A DNA stretch of 33,742 bases, taken from positions 1 to 33,742 of the forward strand of contig CAYYYL010000030.1 in the NCBI GenBank assembly GCA_964475835.1, written 5' to 3'. The first letter of the stretch is position 1, and every line of letters starts with the position of its first letter. Position numbers and translations under genes: made by a program. The notes below the pieces were generated by a model. It did no database searches. It was not told where the DNA came from and was given only the letters and a program-made list of their open reading frames with translations. This stretch comes from JABDCI01 sp964475835. GTDB taxonomy: Bacteria > Verrucomicrobiota > Verrucomicrobiia > JABWAM01. Below, in pieces: positions 7,524 through 16,294 of the stretch.

Positions 7524-9089
7524 TCATTCCATCAGAATCGATTGATCTGCGAAGGCGTGAAGCGTGTGTTCGAGGTTCTCATGGACGCCTTCGTGGATGA
7601 CTTCATCAGAATCGGGTATGCCGAGACTTCCAGAACGGATCCACTCCTCGATGGCGAGCTGGAGAGTGGGGATATCCCGGGTGCCATCCAGGAGTTGGAC
7701 AAGGTGTCGGTTTAACCGACCCAGGGTGATGTGTTCGAGTTGCAAGTTGATGACGGTGGCTTGATGTTGAGCCATGTATCGCGCCAGTGGACTTGCCAGA
7801 GGACATTTGGACGGGGCGGTGGGGATGCGTCTGGGCGAAGTCTGGAGTTTGATGAACCCATGGCTTTTACGATGAGCACGGAGGAGTTCCGTCCGAAGGA
7901 TGGATTCATCCGTCGAGGAATTGGATGTCTCATTGGGCTGGGTCCGGCTTCTGGCTTCTGAGAACAGGATGGGGAAAGGAACGGTTCGGGGCTGGATTTG
8001 AATCAAATATTCGAAGGCGGCCTTGCATATGGGGTGCTCGGTTGAATGGTGAAGCCCTTCAAATGTCTGAAAAGAAACAGTGGTTTCTCCTGGAATTTCC
8101 ACCCTGCTTGAATCAAGTCGGGCCTTCGTGCTGATGTGGAGGCGCTGAAGGGATTCTCCCGGAGTGGTTCGCCGTAAAGCCACTTCGCTATGGCAGAAAA
8201 GAGAGGAACGAAATTTTCGATTGTTGAGAAAATCGAGATACTGTTCGATTTGGATCATGTCATTGCCGGCCATTTCAACCAACCGGATTGCCATATTTTG
8301 TGGAAGGTCCTCCAAATGGCCGAGAGAGGCGGCTTCTGAGACAAATTGCAAATCGTGCTGGGCGGCCTGGGTGGCGATTTCGTGAAAATAGACGGGATCG
8401 TTCGTCTCTTCCAAGGCATCGTGAGCCAGATAGAAATCCGGCATGCTGCGAACGGTATCGTTGAATTCTCGAAGGAACGGGTGTTGGGGATCCCCCGATT
8501 CAGACCAGCTTGAAGCGAGGAAATCGAGAAACTCACGGGCTTTGGTGACGCGGGAGGATGGGTCTGAGGAAAACCGGATATGATGCAGCATCATTTTTCG
8601 AAACGCACCCTGCATGGTCCATCCGGGAAGAGTGTTATAACTTAGAAAGCAAAGACCATGGAGGGACAGGTGCTTTTTAAAAATTTCAAAAATCCGCTTC
8701 CGAATCGCAGGTGTGACCCAGGAGTACATGCCATGGGCGATGATGTAGTCAAAACGGACATCTCCGAAATCAACTTGAAGAATATCCTCCTGGCTGAGGG
8801 AAATGTTTTTGAGCTGAGTTGCCGCTATGACGCTTCGGCCCTGTGAAATGGGGGCTTCCGCAAAGTCGATTCCAAGGAACTGGCTCTCGGGCAGGGTCTG
8901 TGCAATCGCGATCAGGTTGGCTCCGTCCGCACAACCGAGTTCGAGCACCCGGCAAGCTTGGGAGGGCGGGGGAGTCATTCCGTTGAGAATCCCCATCGTG
9001 GCCAGGTGATCGGGATGGATCTGGGGAACGATGCAGTTTTGATAGGGAAGCTGATCGTAAGCCGCCTGATTGGATGTTCGGTGCGGCAT
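7524..9089 (-). CDS. Class I methyltransferase with methyltransferase-regulatory domain (protein-lysine methyltransferase-like)
   Basis: The 521-residue protein starts with a SAM-binding domain: motif I VLELGCADGAN (48-58), the acidic strand end FLGIDFAE and motif IV FDYIIAHGMYSWVTP. GMYSWV and LSYNTLPGW are hallmarks of the group carrying a PF10119-type regulatory domain, which here spans about residues 210-310 (HDALEETNDPVYFHE). A variable winged-helix-like C-terminal region follows to residue 521. Characterised relatives in Rickettsia methylate lysines of outer-membrane protein OmpB, so a surface-protein target is possible here but is inference. It lies 19 bases after valS and 39 bases before a second methyltransferase-like gene. 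No ribosome site is obvious upstream of the ATG. Confidence 0.8.
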   Translation of the reverse strand: MPHRTSNQAAYDQLPYQNCIVPQIHPDHLATMGILNGMTPPPSQACRVLELGCADGANLIAIAQTLPESQFLGIDFAEAPISQGRSVIAATQLKNISLSQEDILQVDFGDVRFDYIIAHGMYSWVTPAIRKRIFEIFKKHLSLHGLCFLSYNTLPGWTMQGAFRKMMLHHIRFSSDPSSRVTKAREFLDFLASSWSESGDPQHPFLREFNDTVRSMPDFYLAHDALEETNDPVYFHEIATQAAQHDLQFVSEAASLGHLEDLPQNMAIRLVEMAGNDMIQIEQYLDFLNNRKFRSSLFCHSEVALRRTTPGESLQRLHISTKARLDSSRVEIPGETTVSFQTFEGLHHSTEHPICKAAFEYLIQIQPRTVPFPILFSEARSRTQPNETSNSSTDESILRTELLRAHRKSHGFIKLQTSPRRIPTAPSKCPLASPLARYMAQHQATVINLQLEHITLGRLNRHLVQLLDGTRDIPTLQLAIEEWIRSGSLGIPDSDEVIHEGVHENLEHTLHAFADQSILME

Positions 9090-9108
9090 GATAAGGGTTG
9101 GAAGGGGA

Positions 9109-11871
9109 TCAGTTTCCTAAAAGAGCCATTTGGTTGCGGATTTTATCGATGTCGCCCTTCAATTCATCGGCGCGGGCCTGATGCTTGGCCACCGCCTCCC
9201 GGGGGGCGCGGGAGGTGAACCCTGTGTCATTCAATTTGGATTCCACCCCTCCGAGTTCCTTTTCAAGCTTCATGATCTGGGCCCCAAGACGGTTCCTTTC
9301 CGCGGTCACATCGACAAGTCCTTCAAGGGGAAGGTAGATGTTTCCGAGTGCGGTTACAGCGGATGCCGCCCCTTTGGGTGCGGTTGAAGCGAATTCCAGA
9401 GCCTCAGCGTTGAGGAGGAGTTGAAGAACTTTCAGTTCTGCTGAATCCTGGTGCCAATCCCCCTGAGTGGTGATGAAAAATTTTAGTTTTCGGTTGGCGG
9501 GGATATTGTAGCTGGCACGGAGATTTCGGCCCGCAGTGACCGCTGCATATTTTTGTTCCACGAATTGAGCCACTTCGGGTGTCAGACCCAGGCGCCTTCG
9601 ATCCGCATCGGAGAATGCTGTGGGCCAGGGCATGAACATGATGCTTCCATTGACTGGGTTGAAGCCAAGGGCGTGCCAGAGTTCCTCTGTGATGAAAGGC
9701 ATGAAAGGGTGAAGGAGTCGCAGGAGAACGTGGAGGAAGTGATCGGATACGGCGAGCATCACAGCCCGGGCGCGGTCGTCTCCCCCTTGCAAGGTGGCTT
9801 TCGAAGCCTCGAGAAACCAATCGCAATAATTCGTCCAGAAGAGTTCGTAAAGGCGGGCGGTGACCTGATGAAATTCGTAGTGCTCGAAACTTTCCTCGAT
9901 TGAGTTGAGAGTGGAATCCAGCTGCATCAGAATGGCGCGGGCATCGGAAGGCAAATCGGAGGCTTGGAGTTCGGAAAGGGTCAGCCGGGTGGAGGGGGGG
10001 GGCTGGGACAGACGAAATCGAACAGCGTTCCAGAGCTTGTTGCAGAAGTTGCGGCCGAGTTCGACCTGCTGCTCGTCAAAACGGACATCGAGGCCCAGAG
10101 GGGCACATCGCATGGTTCCGAAGCGGAGGGCGTCGGCCCCGTATTTTTCGATCAGGTTCAGGGGATCGGGGGAGTTTCCAAGGGACTTCGACATCTTCCG
10201 CCCCTGTTTGTCTCGAACGGTTCCGTGAAGATAAACGTTACTGAAGGGTTTCCCGCCGCGGAATTCAAAACCGGCCATAATCATGCGTGCGACCCAGAAG
10301 AAAAGAATCTCGGGGGCGGTTACCATGTCTCGGGTGGGATAAAACGTCGAAATATCGGAGCGGGGATCCTCAAGCTCCCTTTCAAGGGATTCCGGATTGT
10401 TCACCAGGGTTGCGAATGGCCAGAGCCAGGAGGAAAACCACGTGTCGAGCACGTCGGGATCCTGTTCCCACCCTTCGCCCTGAGGGGGTTCGATTCCGAC
10501 ATAAATTTCCGGTTTGGAATTTGTCCTGGTCCAGACCGGGATGCGGTGTCCCCACCAGAGTTGGCGGGAGATGCACCAGTCGCGGAGGTTGGTCATCCAG
10601 TGTTCGTACACCTTTGCCCAGCGATCGGGCCAGAAGCGGATCTGTTGTTGAAGGACGGCGTCGAGGGATTCCTTAATGGCGGGATATTTGAGAAACCATT
10701 GGTCGCTGACCATGGGTTCGGCGGGAACGTCTGCGCGTTCGCTGAAGCCAACGTTGTGGGTATAGTCCTCGATTTTTTCCAGAAGTTTAAGGTCTCCGAG
10801 GTCGGCGATCACTTTTTCACGGCATTCGTAACGGTCAAGTCCCCGGTAGTTTGGACCGGCCTGATCGGTCATCTTTCCATTGAAGCCGATCACCTGGATT
10901 TGTTCGAGGTGGTGGCGTTGGCCCATTTCGAAGTCCGCTGGATCGTGGGCGGGTGTTACTTTCACGCAACCAGTGCCGAATTTCAGGTCGACGAGTTCGT
11001 CAGCGATGATGGGGATTTCGCGTCCCACGAGGGGGAGTCGCAAGGTTTTTCCGATGAGATTTTTGTAGCGCTCATCTGCGGGGTTCACGGCGACGGCGGT
11101 GTCGCCGAGCATCGTTTCGGGGCGGGTGGTGGCGACGATCACGGACTGTGACGGATCGTGAGCAAGGGGATAGCGGATGTGCCAGAGTTTGCCCCGGGTT
11201 TCCTTCATGATCACCTCCTCATCGGACAGTGCCGTATGGGAGATGACGCACCAGTTCACCATGCGGCGGCCACGGTGAATGAATCCTTTATTATAGAGAT
11301 GGGTGAAAACATGGGCGACCCATCGGGAGTAGTTGATGCGCGGGTCTGGTTGACGCGGATCGAGCCCGTCCATGGTGAATACCGTGCGGGACCAGTCGCA
11401 TGAACAGCCCAGTTTCTTAAGTTGCTGAAGGATGATGCCTCCGTGTTTGTCCTTCCAGGCCCAGATGCGTTTGAGAAATTCATCACGTCCGAGGTCGTGA
11501 CGCGTCTTTTTTTCCTCTTTGCGGAGTTGGCGCTCCACCACAGCCTGGGTGGCGATGCCCGCATGGTCGATTCCCGGAAGCCACAGAACTTCATATCCTT
11601 GCATGCGCTTACGGCGACAAAGGATGTCCTGGATCGTGTTGTTCAACACATGCCCCATGTGAAGGATACCCGTTACATTGGGAGGTGGGATGACGACGGA
11701 ATAGGCTTCCTTGAGTCCTTTGGCGCGGAGAGCAGCTTTTTCGCTGCCGGAAAGTCCCGTTCCGTTGAATGCCCGGGCGGCGTCCGCTTGAAAGGCATGG
11801 GAGGTGGCCCATGCATGGTACCATTTTTCCTCGACGAGGTTGGGGGAATAGCCTTTCGGAAGGTCGCTCAT
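9109..11871 (-). CDS. valS: Valyl-tRNA synthetase
   Basis: This cytoplasmic class I synthetase charges tRNA-Val with valine. The 920-residue length is normal. The HIGH signature appears as HMGH (71-74) after PPPNVTGIL, and KMSKS starts at Lys559. The editing (CP1) domain is present with TTRPETMLGDTAVAVNP. WWGHRIPVW and the DVLDTWFSSWLWPF segment are specific to ValRS. The anticodon-binding domain follows, and the last 65 residues form the C-terminal coiled coil (ERNRLGAQIMKLEKELGGVE). The start MSDLPKGYSPNLVEEKWY fits the family. The preceding bases (CCCCCGGT) show no Shine-Dalgarno. It heads a minus-strand run with two methyltransferase-like genes and an EamA transporter, and diverges from the histidine kinase. 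No T-box leader was recognised. Confidence 0.97.
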   Translation of the reverse strand: MSDLPKGYSPNLVEEKWYHAWATSHAFQADAARAFNGTGLSGSEKAALRAKGLKEAYSVVIPPPNVTGILHMGHVLNNTIQDILCRRKRMQGYEVLWLPGIDHAGIATQAVVERQLRKEEKKTRHDLGRDEFLKRIWAWKDKHGGIILQQLKKLGCSCDWSRTVFTMDGLDPRQPDPRINYSRWVAHVFTHLYNKGFIHRGRRMVNWCVISHTALSDEEVIMKETRGKLWHIRYPLAHDPSQSVIVATTRPETMLGDTAVAVNPADERYKNLIGKTLRLPLVGREIPIIADELVDLKFGTGCVKVTPAHDPADFEMGQRHHLEQIQVIGFNGKMTDQAGPNYRGLDRYECREKVIADLGDLKLLEKIEDYTHNVGFSERADVPAEPMVSDQWFLKYPAIKESLDAVLQQQIRFWPDRWAKVYEHWMTNLRDWCISRQLWWGHRIPVWTRTNSKPEIYVGIEPPQGEGWEQDPDVLDTWFSSWLWPFATLVNNPESLERELEDPRSDISTFYPTRDMVTAPEILFFWVARMIMAGFEFRGGKPFSNVYLHGTVRDKQGRKMSKSLGNSPDPLNLIEKYGADALRFGTMRCAPLGLDVRFDEQQVELGRNFCNKLWNAVRFRLSQPPPSTRLTLSELQASDLPSDARAILMQLDSTLNSIEESFEHYEFHQVTARLYELFWTNYCDWFLEASKATLQGGDDRARAVMLAVSDHFLHVLLRLLHPFMPFITEELWHALGFNPVNGSIMFMPWPTAFSDADRRRLGLTPEVAQFVEQKYAAVTAGRNLRASYNIPANRKLKFFITTQGDWHQDSAELKVLQLLLNAEALEFASTAPKGAASAVTALGNIYLPLEGLVDVTAERNRLGAQIMKLEKELGGVESKLNDTGFTSRAPREAVAKHQARADELKGDIDKIRNQMALLGN

Positions 11872-12037
11872 ACCGGGGGAAATCGTAAAACGGTCAACGG
11901 TGTGATTTTCAGCTTTTCAAGTCAAGTCTTGCCTGTGCCTTCCGAAAGCAAAATGAAATGTCAAATAAGCTCGACAGAATCCGCAGGCTTTTCTTTGATG
12001 GTGGTCTGAATTTTTTAGGGAGCACCCAGGTAATGGA

Positions 12038-14143
12038 ATGAGCAAGAAATCTTTTAAAAAGAAGCGAATGAAGTTTCGGAATAAGTTTCACCCTCAGATC
12101 GCACCGGCAGAATCAAAGGTAGAACCCATCAGATCCGCCCAAACCGTCGAGGAAGAAATTCCGGCTTCGATCAATGGAAATGGACATTCCTCCATGACGG
12201 ACGTGCTTCCGTTTTCAGAGACGTTGTCCGATGGCTTTTGTCGCTTTGATAACGCATGGAAATTTATTTACGTCAATGAGGCGGCAGAACTATTTTTTGG
12301 GGTTAATGCAAAAGGGATGACTGGAAAGCGGATTTGGGACCTTTTTCCTAATCTGGTGGACACGCGCTTTTTTCGTGAATGTCAACGTGTGGTGGCGGAG
12401 AACCGACCCGTCAAGCTTGAAGAATTTTTTACTGCTTCGGATCTGTGGTTTGCGATCCGCATCTGCCCATCGGAACAGGGGGTTGCGGTTTATTTTCGGG
12501 ATGTGACGGAACGTAAACTTCTGGAAAAGCAGATTCGCGAGGCGACGCAGACCGGCCGACCTCAGGTGGGATCGGAAATCCGTCAATCGCGTGGGCGGAT
12601 CGAGCAGTTCTCTGCGTTGGTGGATGGAATTCTGTACGAATGGGATATTCATGGGGGCACGGTGGAGCGTTTCGGGGCGATATTGAAGATCCTGGGGTTT
12701 GAATCCCGAGAGGTGGTTTCGACTCCTGAGTGGTGGAATGATCGCATTCACCCAAAGGATCTGGAGCAAATGCGTCCGGTTTTTATTGCCAAATTGCGGC
12801 ATGAACCCGGTTTTTGTTTCGAGTACCGTGTGAGAAATAAGAAGGGCGAGTATCGTTTTGTCCGCGATGAGGCGATCGTGATCCGTGATGGTGAGGGGCA
12901 CATCACCCAGTTACTGGGATGTATCAAGGATATCACGGAACAGAAACAGGCAGCAGAGCTTGAGGAGCGCTGGAAATGCCTTTTTGAGAATGCGCGATGG
13001 GGATTGGTTGTTTCCAACGCGGAAACAGATCGGATTGAATTTGGAAACGCCGCGTTTGCGGAAATGCACGGGTATTCCCGGCAGGAGCTTGTTGGGCGGG
13101 CGATCCAGGATTTTTTTATTCCAGAGGAATGTGCAAAGGTTCCTGGGTGGTTGAAAATTCTTCAACAAAAAGGCTTTGTGTCCTTTGAATCCGTTCATGT
13201 GCGTAAGGATGGGATCAATTTTCCGGTGCAAGTCGATGTGTTTGCACAACGAAATTCGGAGGGGGAGATTGCCTATAGGGTGGTTCATTGCCAGGACATA
13301 ACGGAGCGCAAACGTGCGGAGGACCGTTTTGTTGAGATTTCAACACGGCTTGATAAGGCGCAGTTAGATCTGGCGGAAGCCCAGGCCCAATTGAAAGAGG
13401 GAAACAAGCCCTTGGAAACGGACACCGTGGAACGTCTTGGAAAACTTGAGGATGTAAACGAGGGGCTCGAATGGTTTTCAGCTTCGGTGTCCCATGATTT
13501 GCGTGCTCCCTTGAGGTCGATGCGTGGGTTTGCGCATGCATTGCTGGAGGATTGTGGCGAAAGGCTTGATGAGGCGGGACGTGATTTTGCACTTCGGATC
13601 GTCCGTTCGGCCGAGCGAATGGATCATTTCGTCCAGGATTTGCTTGCTTACAGTCGGGTGACACGGGCGGAGATCGATCTGGAGATCGTCAATCTTGGAA
13701 AATTGGTTGAGGATGTCCTGGAGAGATACCAAAGCCATATTGAGGCGACCGGTGCTAGGATCGAGGTGGCCGGGGATCTTCCAATGGTGCAGGCCCACTA
13801 CTTCACCCTGTGCCAGGCATTTTCAAATTTGCTTGAGAATGCTATTAAATTTGTTCAACCCGGAACCTCCCCCCATGTGGTGATTCGTGCGGAGGAAATG
13901 CCTGATCATGTTCGGCTTTGTGTGGATGACCAGGGAATTGGAATTGCCGCCGAACATCACGGCAGGATCTTTCACATGTTCGAGCGACTTCATGCCGATG
14001 AGGCGTTTTCCGGAAGTGGGATTGGTCTCGGAATCGTTCAACGTGCCGTGGAAAGAATGGGCGGAGAGGTTGGGGTTCAGTCGCAATTGGGACGGGGAAG
14101 CTGTTTCTGGATTCAACTGCCCAAACCTCGGCTCGATCCCTGA
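12038..14143 (+). CDS. Soluble hybrid-free sensor histidine kinase with three PAS domains
   Basis: The 701-residue protein has no membrane segment, so it senses cytoplasmic signals. After a basic N-terminus (KKSFKKKRMKFRNK) come three PAS domains at about 60-170, 185-305 and 312-430. Each ends in the PAC-type motif DVTERK, DITEQK or DITERK. A coiled linker leads to a HisKA domain with SHDLRAPL; the phospho-accepting His is residue 486. The HATPase domain has NLLENAIKFV (N box), DDQGIGI (G1), FERLH (F box) and GSGIGLGI (G2). The C-terminal part resembles phytochrome-like and light- or redox-responsive kinases, but no chromophore-binding residue is identified. A stand-alone receiver gene lies tail to tail 19 bases downstream and is the obvious partner candidate. 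A weak AGG lies nine bases before the ATG. Confidence 0.93.
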   Translation: MSKKSFKKKRMKFRNKFHPQIAPAESKVEPIRSAQTVEEEIPASINGNGHSSMTDVLPFSETLSDGFCRFDNAWKFIYVNEAAELFFGVNAKGMTGKRIWDLFPNLVDTRFFRECQRVVAENRPVKLEEFFTASDLWFAIRICPSEQGVAVYFRDVTERKLLEKQIREATQTGRPQVGSEIRQSRGRIEQFSALVDGILYEWDIHGGTVERFGAILKILGFESREVVSTPEWWNDRIHPKDLEQMRPVFIAKLRHEPGFCFEYRVRNKKGEYRFVRDEAIVIRDGEGHITQLLGCIKDITEQKQAAELEERWKCLFENARWGLVVSNAETDRIEFGNAAFAEMHGYSRQELVGRAIQDFFIPEECAKVPGWLKILQQKGFVSFESVHVRKDGINFPVQVDVFAQRNSEGEIAYRVVHCQDITERKRAEDRFVEISTRLDKAQLDLAEAQAQLKEGNKPLETDTVERLGKLEDVNEGLEWFSASVSHDLRAPLRSMRGFAHALLEDCGERLDEAGRDFALRIVRSAERMDHFVQDLLAYSRVTRAEIDLEIVNLGKLVEDVLERYQSHIEATGARIEVAGDLPMVQAHYFTLCQAFSNLLENAIKFVQPGTSPHVVIRAEEMPDHVRLCVDDQGIGIAAEHHGRIFHMFERLHADEAFSGSGIGLGIVQRAVERMGGEVGVQSQLGRGSCFWIQLPKPRLDP

Positions 14144-14174
14144 CAATAGCGCAGGCAGAGCTTCAGGGTGCGGT
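14138..14174. terminator. Possible hairpin between the convergent kinase and receiver genes
   Basis: CCCTGA at the end of the kinase gene can pair with TCAGGG inside the 3' end of the receiver gene, with a loop of about 20 bases. The loop is long and no T-run follows, so a bidirectional terminator is only weakly supported. Confidence 0.15.
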
Positions 14175-14669
14175 CGACCGACCTTCAGAACTGGATGTGC
14201 GAAATTCCGAAGGAGCGTAGGTGAGCCGCCCGGAGACATTGCGTTTGAACCATTCGACAATGGGATGTCTTTCGTCGAGGACCTCCCGGACTTTTGCGCA
14301 GAGGTGGGTCAGCTTGTTTGATTTTTCAAAAAAACTTACCTTCTGGCCGGCGATGGCTTGTTGCACATCCTTTGACCGTGCATAGGCAGACATGAAGATC
14401 ACCTTCACCCGTGGAGCGACGGTCCTGATTCTCTCCACCAGATGGACGCCGCTCATGCTGGGCATGATGATGTCTGTCAGGATGAGGTGAATGGATTTTC
14501 CATATTTGGAAAAAAGTTCGAGTGCCTCTTGCCCACTGCCCGCTTCAATGACGTCATAGCCATCTTCGCGGAGTACCATGGAAATGAGTTCGCGAAACTG
14601 ATCGTAGTCTTCGACCAGAAGAATCCTCTCGCGCTTCGCAGCGGGGTTCACAGAGGGGGATGCGGTCAT
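14163..14669 (-). CDS. Stand-alone response-regulator receiver protein
   Basis: The 168-residue protein is a single CheY-like receiver domain (residues about 15-130) with a short C-terminal extension and no DNA-binding domain. The acidic pair is Glu20-Asp21 (LLVEDYD), the phospho-acceptor is Asp66 (LILTDIIMPSMSG) and the switch Ser is 94 (FMSAYA). The conserved Lys is Lys115 in FFEKS, where the usual proline after it is replaced by Ser. This may alter the beta5-alpha5 loop. It probably passes phosphate within a relay or acts through protein contact. It is convergent with the three-PAS kinase, so separate promoters are expected. No ribosome site is seen before the ATG. The extension after residue 130 (WFKRNVSGRLTY) is unlike typical CheY. 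Confidence 0.88.
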   Translation of the reverse strand: MTASPSVNPAAKRERILLVEDYDQFRELISMVLREDGYDVIEAGSGQEALELFSKYGKSIHLILTDIIMPSMSGVHLVERIRTVAPRVKVIFMSAYARSKDVQQAIAGQKVSFFEKSNKLTHLCAKVREVLDERHPIVEWFKRNVSGRLTYAPSEFRTSSSEGRSTAP

Positions 14670-14802
14670 GCGATTTTGGTAAAATAAACAGGGCTCAACG
14701 ACAGAGTCTTCTTTTTCTACCCGTTGATTCGCATCAAAATCATACTGTTAACGAACATGAGAGGACTGGCCTGTTTTTATCGTATTTTGGTTTTATATGC
14801 CA

Positions 14803-15363
14803 CTACAAAATGAAGGGTTTTTGGGGGCGCTTCCGGAATTTCTCGAAATCGGTTCGGGTAAGTTCATAAGCCCAATGGAGAAGGGTTTGTCGAATGACCG
14901 GAGAGATGGTGAAGTCGTTGAATGCCTTGCGTTTACGAATGCAGAGCTGAATAAGCTGGCGTCGAAATCTGCCTTTGGGGCCTGCAAGTCGAAGCCAGCG
15001 GGTGATTTGGCGTGGGTCGTCTTCCGTCCTTCTCCCCAGAAAAAAACGGCAATACCACTGAAACCACCCCCGTGGGTCCTGGGGGTGTATCCATCCACGA
15101 TCCTCCCAGTAAGCCTGACTGCAGCCACAGGATACCCGGTAGAAATTGATATCCCTGGAATATTCAGGGGAGGGTGACTTCCACATGTTGTCGGGGAGTG
15201 ATCGTGTCCAATCGGAAGGGAGTTCCTCGGGGTGTGCTCCAGGAAACTCAGGGTCGAAGTACACGCCGCCGAAGATGCCTTTTCGGAGCATTTGTGCCGG
15301 AGTGAGGTTGGGACGAAATTCCGGGTAGTCGGGAAAGTTCAATTCCTTCGGGCGGGGCAACAT
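14803..15363 (-). CDS. Conserved protein of unknown function (DP-x-GWFQWYCRF-x-LGRR family)
   Basis: The 186-residue protein matches a little-studied family seen in bacteria, algae and large viruses, recognised from memory. Its motifs are: NLTPAQMLRKGIFGGVYF (residues 19-36); a central block, CGCSQAYWEDRGW (79-91) then DPRGWFQWYCRFFLGRR (96-112) and DDPRQITRW (115-123); and SPVIRQTLLHWAYEL (154-168). The dense Trp, Tyr, Arg and Cys residues suggest a binding fold, but no catalytic signature is known to me. There is no signal peptide or membrane segment. It follows the ATP-grasp / alpha-E / transglutaminase genes by 61 bases, a gap that contains its own promoter-like sequence. No Shine-Dalgarno precedes the ATG. 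Confidence 0.85.
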   Translation of the reverse strand: MLPRPKELNFPDYPEFRPNLTPAQMLRKGIFGGVYFDPEFPGAHPEELPSDWTRSLPDNMWKSPSPEYSRDINFYRVSCGCSQAYWEDRGWIHPQDPRGWFQWYCRFFLGRRTEDDPRQITRWLRLAGPKGRFRRQLIQLCIRKRKAFNDFTISPVIRQTLLHWAYELTRTDFEKFRKRPQKPFIL

Positions 15364-15370
15364 GGAGGAT

Positions 15371-15398
15371 ACTATAGCGATTCCATGGAAGTTCGCAA
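15371..15398 (-). promoter_or_regulatory. Promoter-like sequence just upstream of the 14803-15363 gene
   Basis: Read on the minus strand, TTGCGA (15398-15393) and TATAGT (15376-15371) are separated by 16 bases, close to sigma-70 consensus. Transcription would begin about at the ATG (15363), giving a leaderless or very short-leader mRNA, which fits the missing Shine-Dalgarno. Confidence 0.35.
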
Positions 15399-15424
15399 AA
15401 TAGAGTTTGATCCCATGCCCTCAA

Positions 15425-16294
15425 TTAATCAGCCAGGTGTTCGATGCTTACCGCGACCTTGAGGTCGCGGGTGGGGGGGCCCCGATATCCTCCTTTCAAC
15501 GGGGCTGCGTCCGCGTAATCACGTCCGACGGCAAGTTTCACATAGTGATCATTGGCGACGAGGCCGTTGGTGGCATCCAGCCCTCTCCAACCTACATCAG
15601 GTATATAAATTTCACACCAGGCATGGGATGCGAGATCTCCTCCTCCATCGCCGATGATGGGCATGCCTGTGGTCTCAAAAATATAACCACTGACATAGCG
15701 GGCTGGAATTTTGAGGGAGCGCAGCAATCCCAAAAGCACGTGGGCGTAATCCTGACAGACGCCCGTGCGTTTTTCCAATGCTTCGACAGCGGAGGTGTGG
15801 ACTGTGGTGCTTCCGGGTTGATAGGTGATGTGTTGATGAACCCGTTGGGTGAGACGGTTGGCCAGCGTCCAGAAATCATCTTTCAAGTCACAAGCATCCA
15901 AAGCCCAACGCCAGATCTCCGGGGCAAGGGGGACGTAATTTGAGGGGAGAAGATACTCATGCCATTCGTCGGAGCGGGGCTCCATGGCCGCCGGAGGAAT
16001 CCCCTTAAGAAGGGTGGTGTTAAAGTTAAAGGGATTTTCAAGCAGGGTTTCGACAATGGCGTTGCTTTCAACGATGAGATGTTCGTGGGGCTCGTTTACT
16101 TCAAAGTAGTGGACGTGATTGCCGTGGAAATCGTGGTACTCTCGGGAGGAACCGGCAGGGGGGGTGATGTGTAGCCGGTATTCAAGGCAACGTTGAGTTT
16201 CGTCCGTGACGGGTCTCAACCTCGCTTCGTTAAAACTTTGGATGGCTTCGCCGGCATAGGCATAGAAGGTTCTGTGGACGACGCGTAGTTTCAT
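15425..16294 (-). CDS. Transglutaminase-like protease/ligase with N-terminal Bact_transglu_N domain
   Basis: The predicted 289-residue protein begins MKLRVVHRTFYAY, the usual opening of this family. An N-terminal beta domain (about 1-90) is followed by the transglutaminase core. The triad is visible: Cys180 in TGVCQDYAH, His224 in ASHAWCEIY and Asp240 in GLDATNG. The strand YVSGYI and the closing VAVGRDY (here LAVGRDYADAAP) also fit. Such proteins are papain-fold peptidases or amide-forming enzymes; the substrate is unknown. The ATG overlaps the alpha-E stop as ATGA, so the two are translated together, and both follow the ATP-grasp gene. This trio is a known conserved set, proposed from comparative genomics to make or process a peptide. 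No signal peptide is seen, so it acts in the cytoplasm. Confidence 0.92.
   Translation of the reverse strand: MKLRVVHRTFYAYAGEAIQSFNEARLRPVTDETQRCLEYRLHITPPAGSSREYHDFHGNHVHYFEVNEPHEHLIVESNAIVETLLENPFNFNTTLLKGIPPAAMEPRSDEWHEYLLPSNYVPLAPEIWRWALDACDLKDDFWTLANRLTQRVHQHITYQPGSTTVHTSAVEALEKRTGVCQDYAHVLLGLLRSLKIPARYVSGYIFETTGMPIIGDGGGDLASHAWCEIYIPDVGWRGLDATNGLVANDHYVKLAVGRDYADAAPLKGGYRGPPTRDLKVAVSIEHLAD

Noticed and set aside
9964..11151. 395-codon open frame opposite valS
   Set aside because: It is the antisense shadow of a certain valyl-tRNA synthetase gene; its sequence has no family pattern.
11872..12037. T-box or other leader before valS
   Set aside because: The gap is short and no T-box sequence or specifier stem was recognised.
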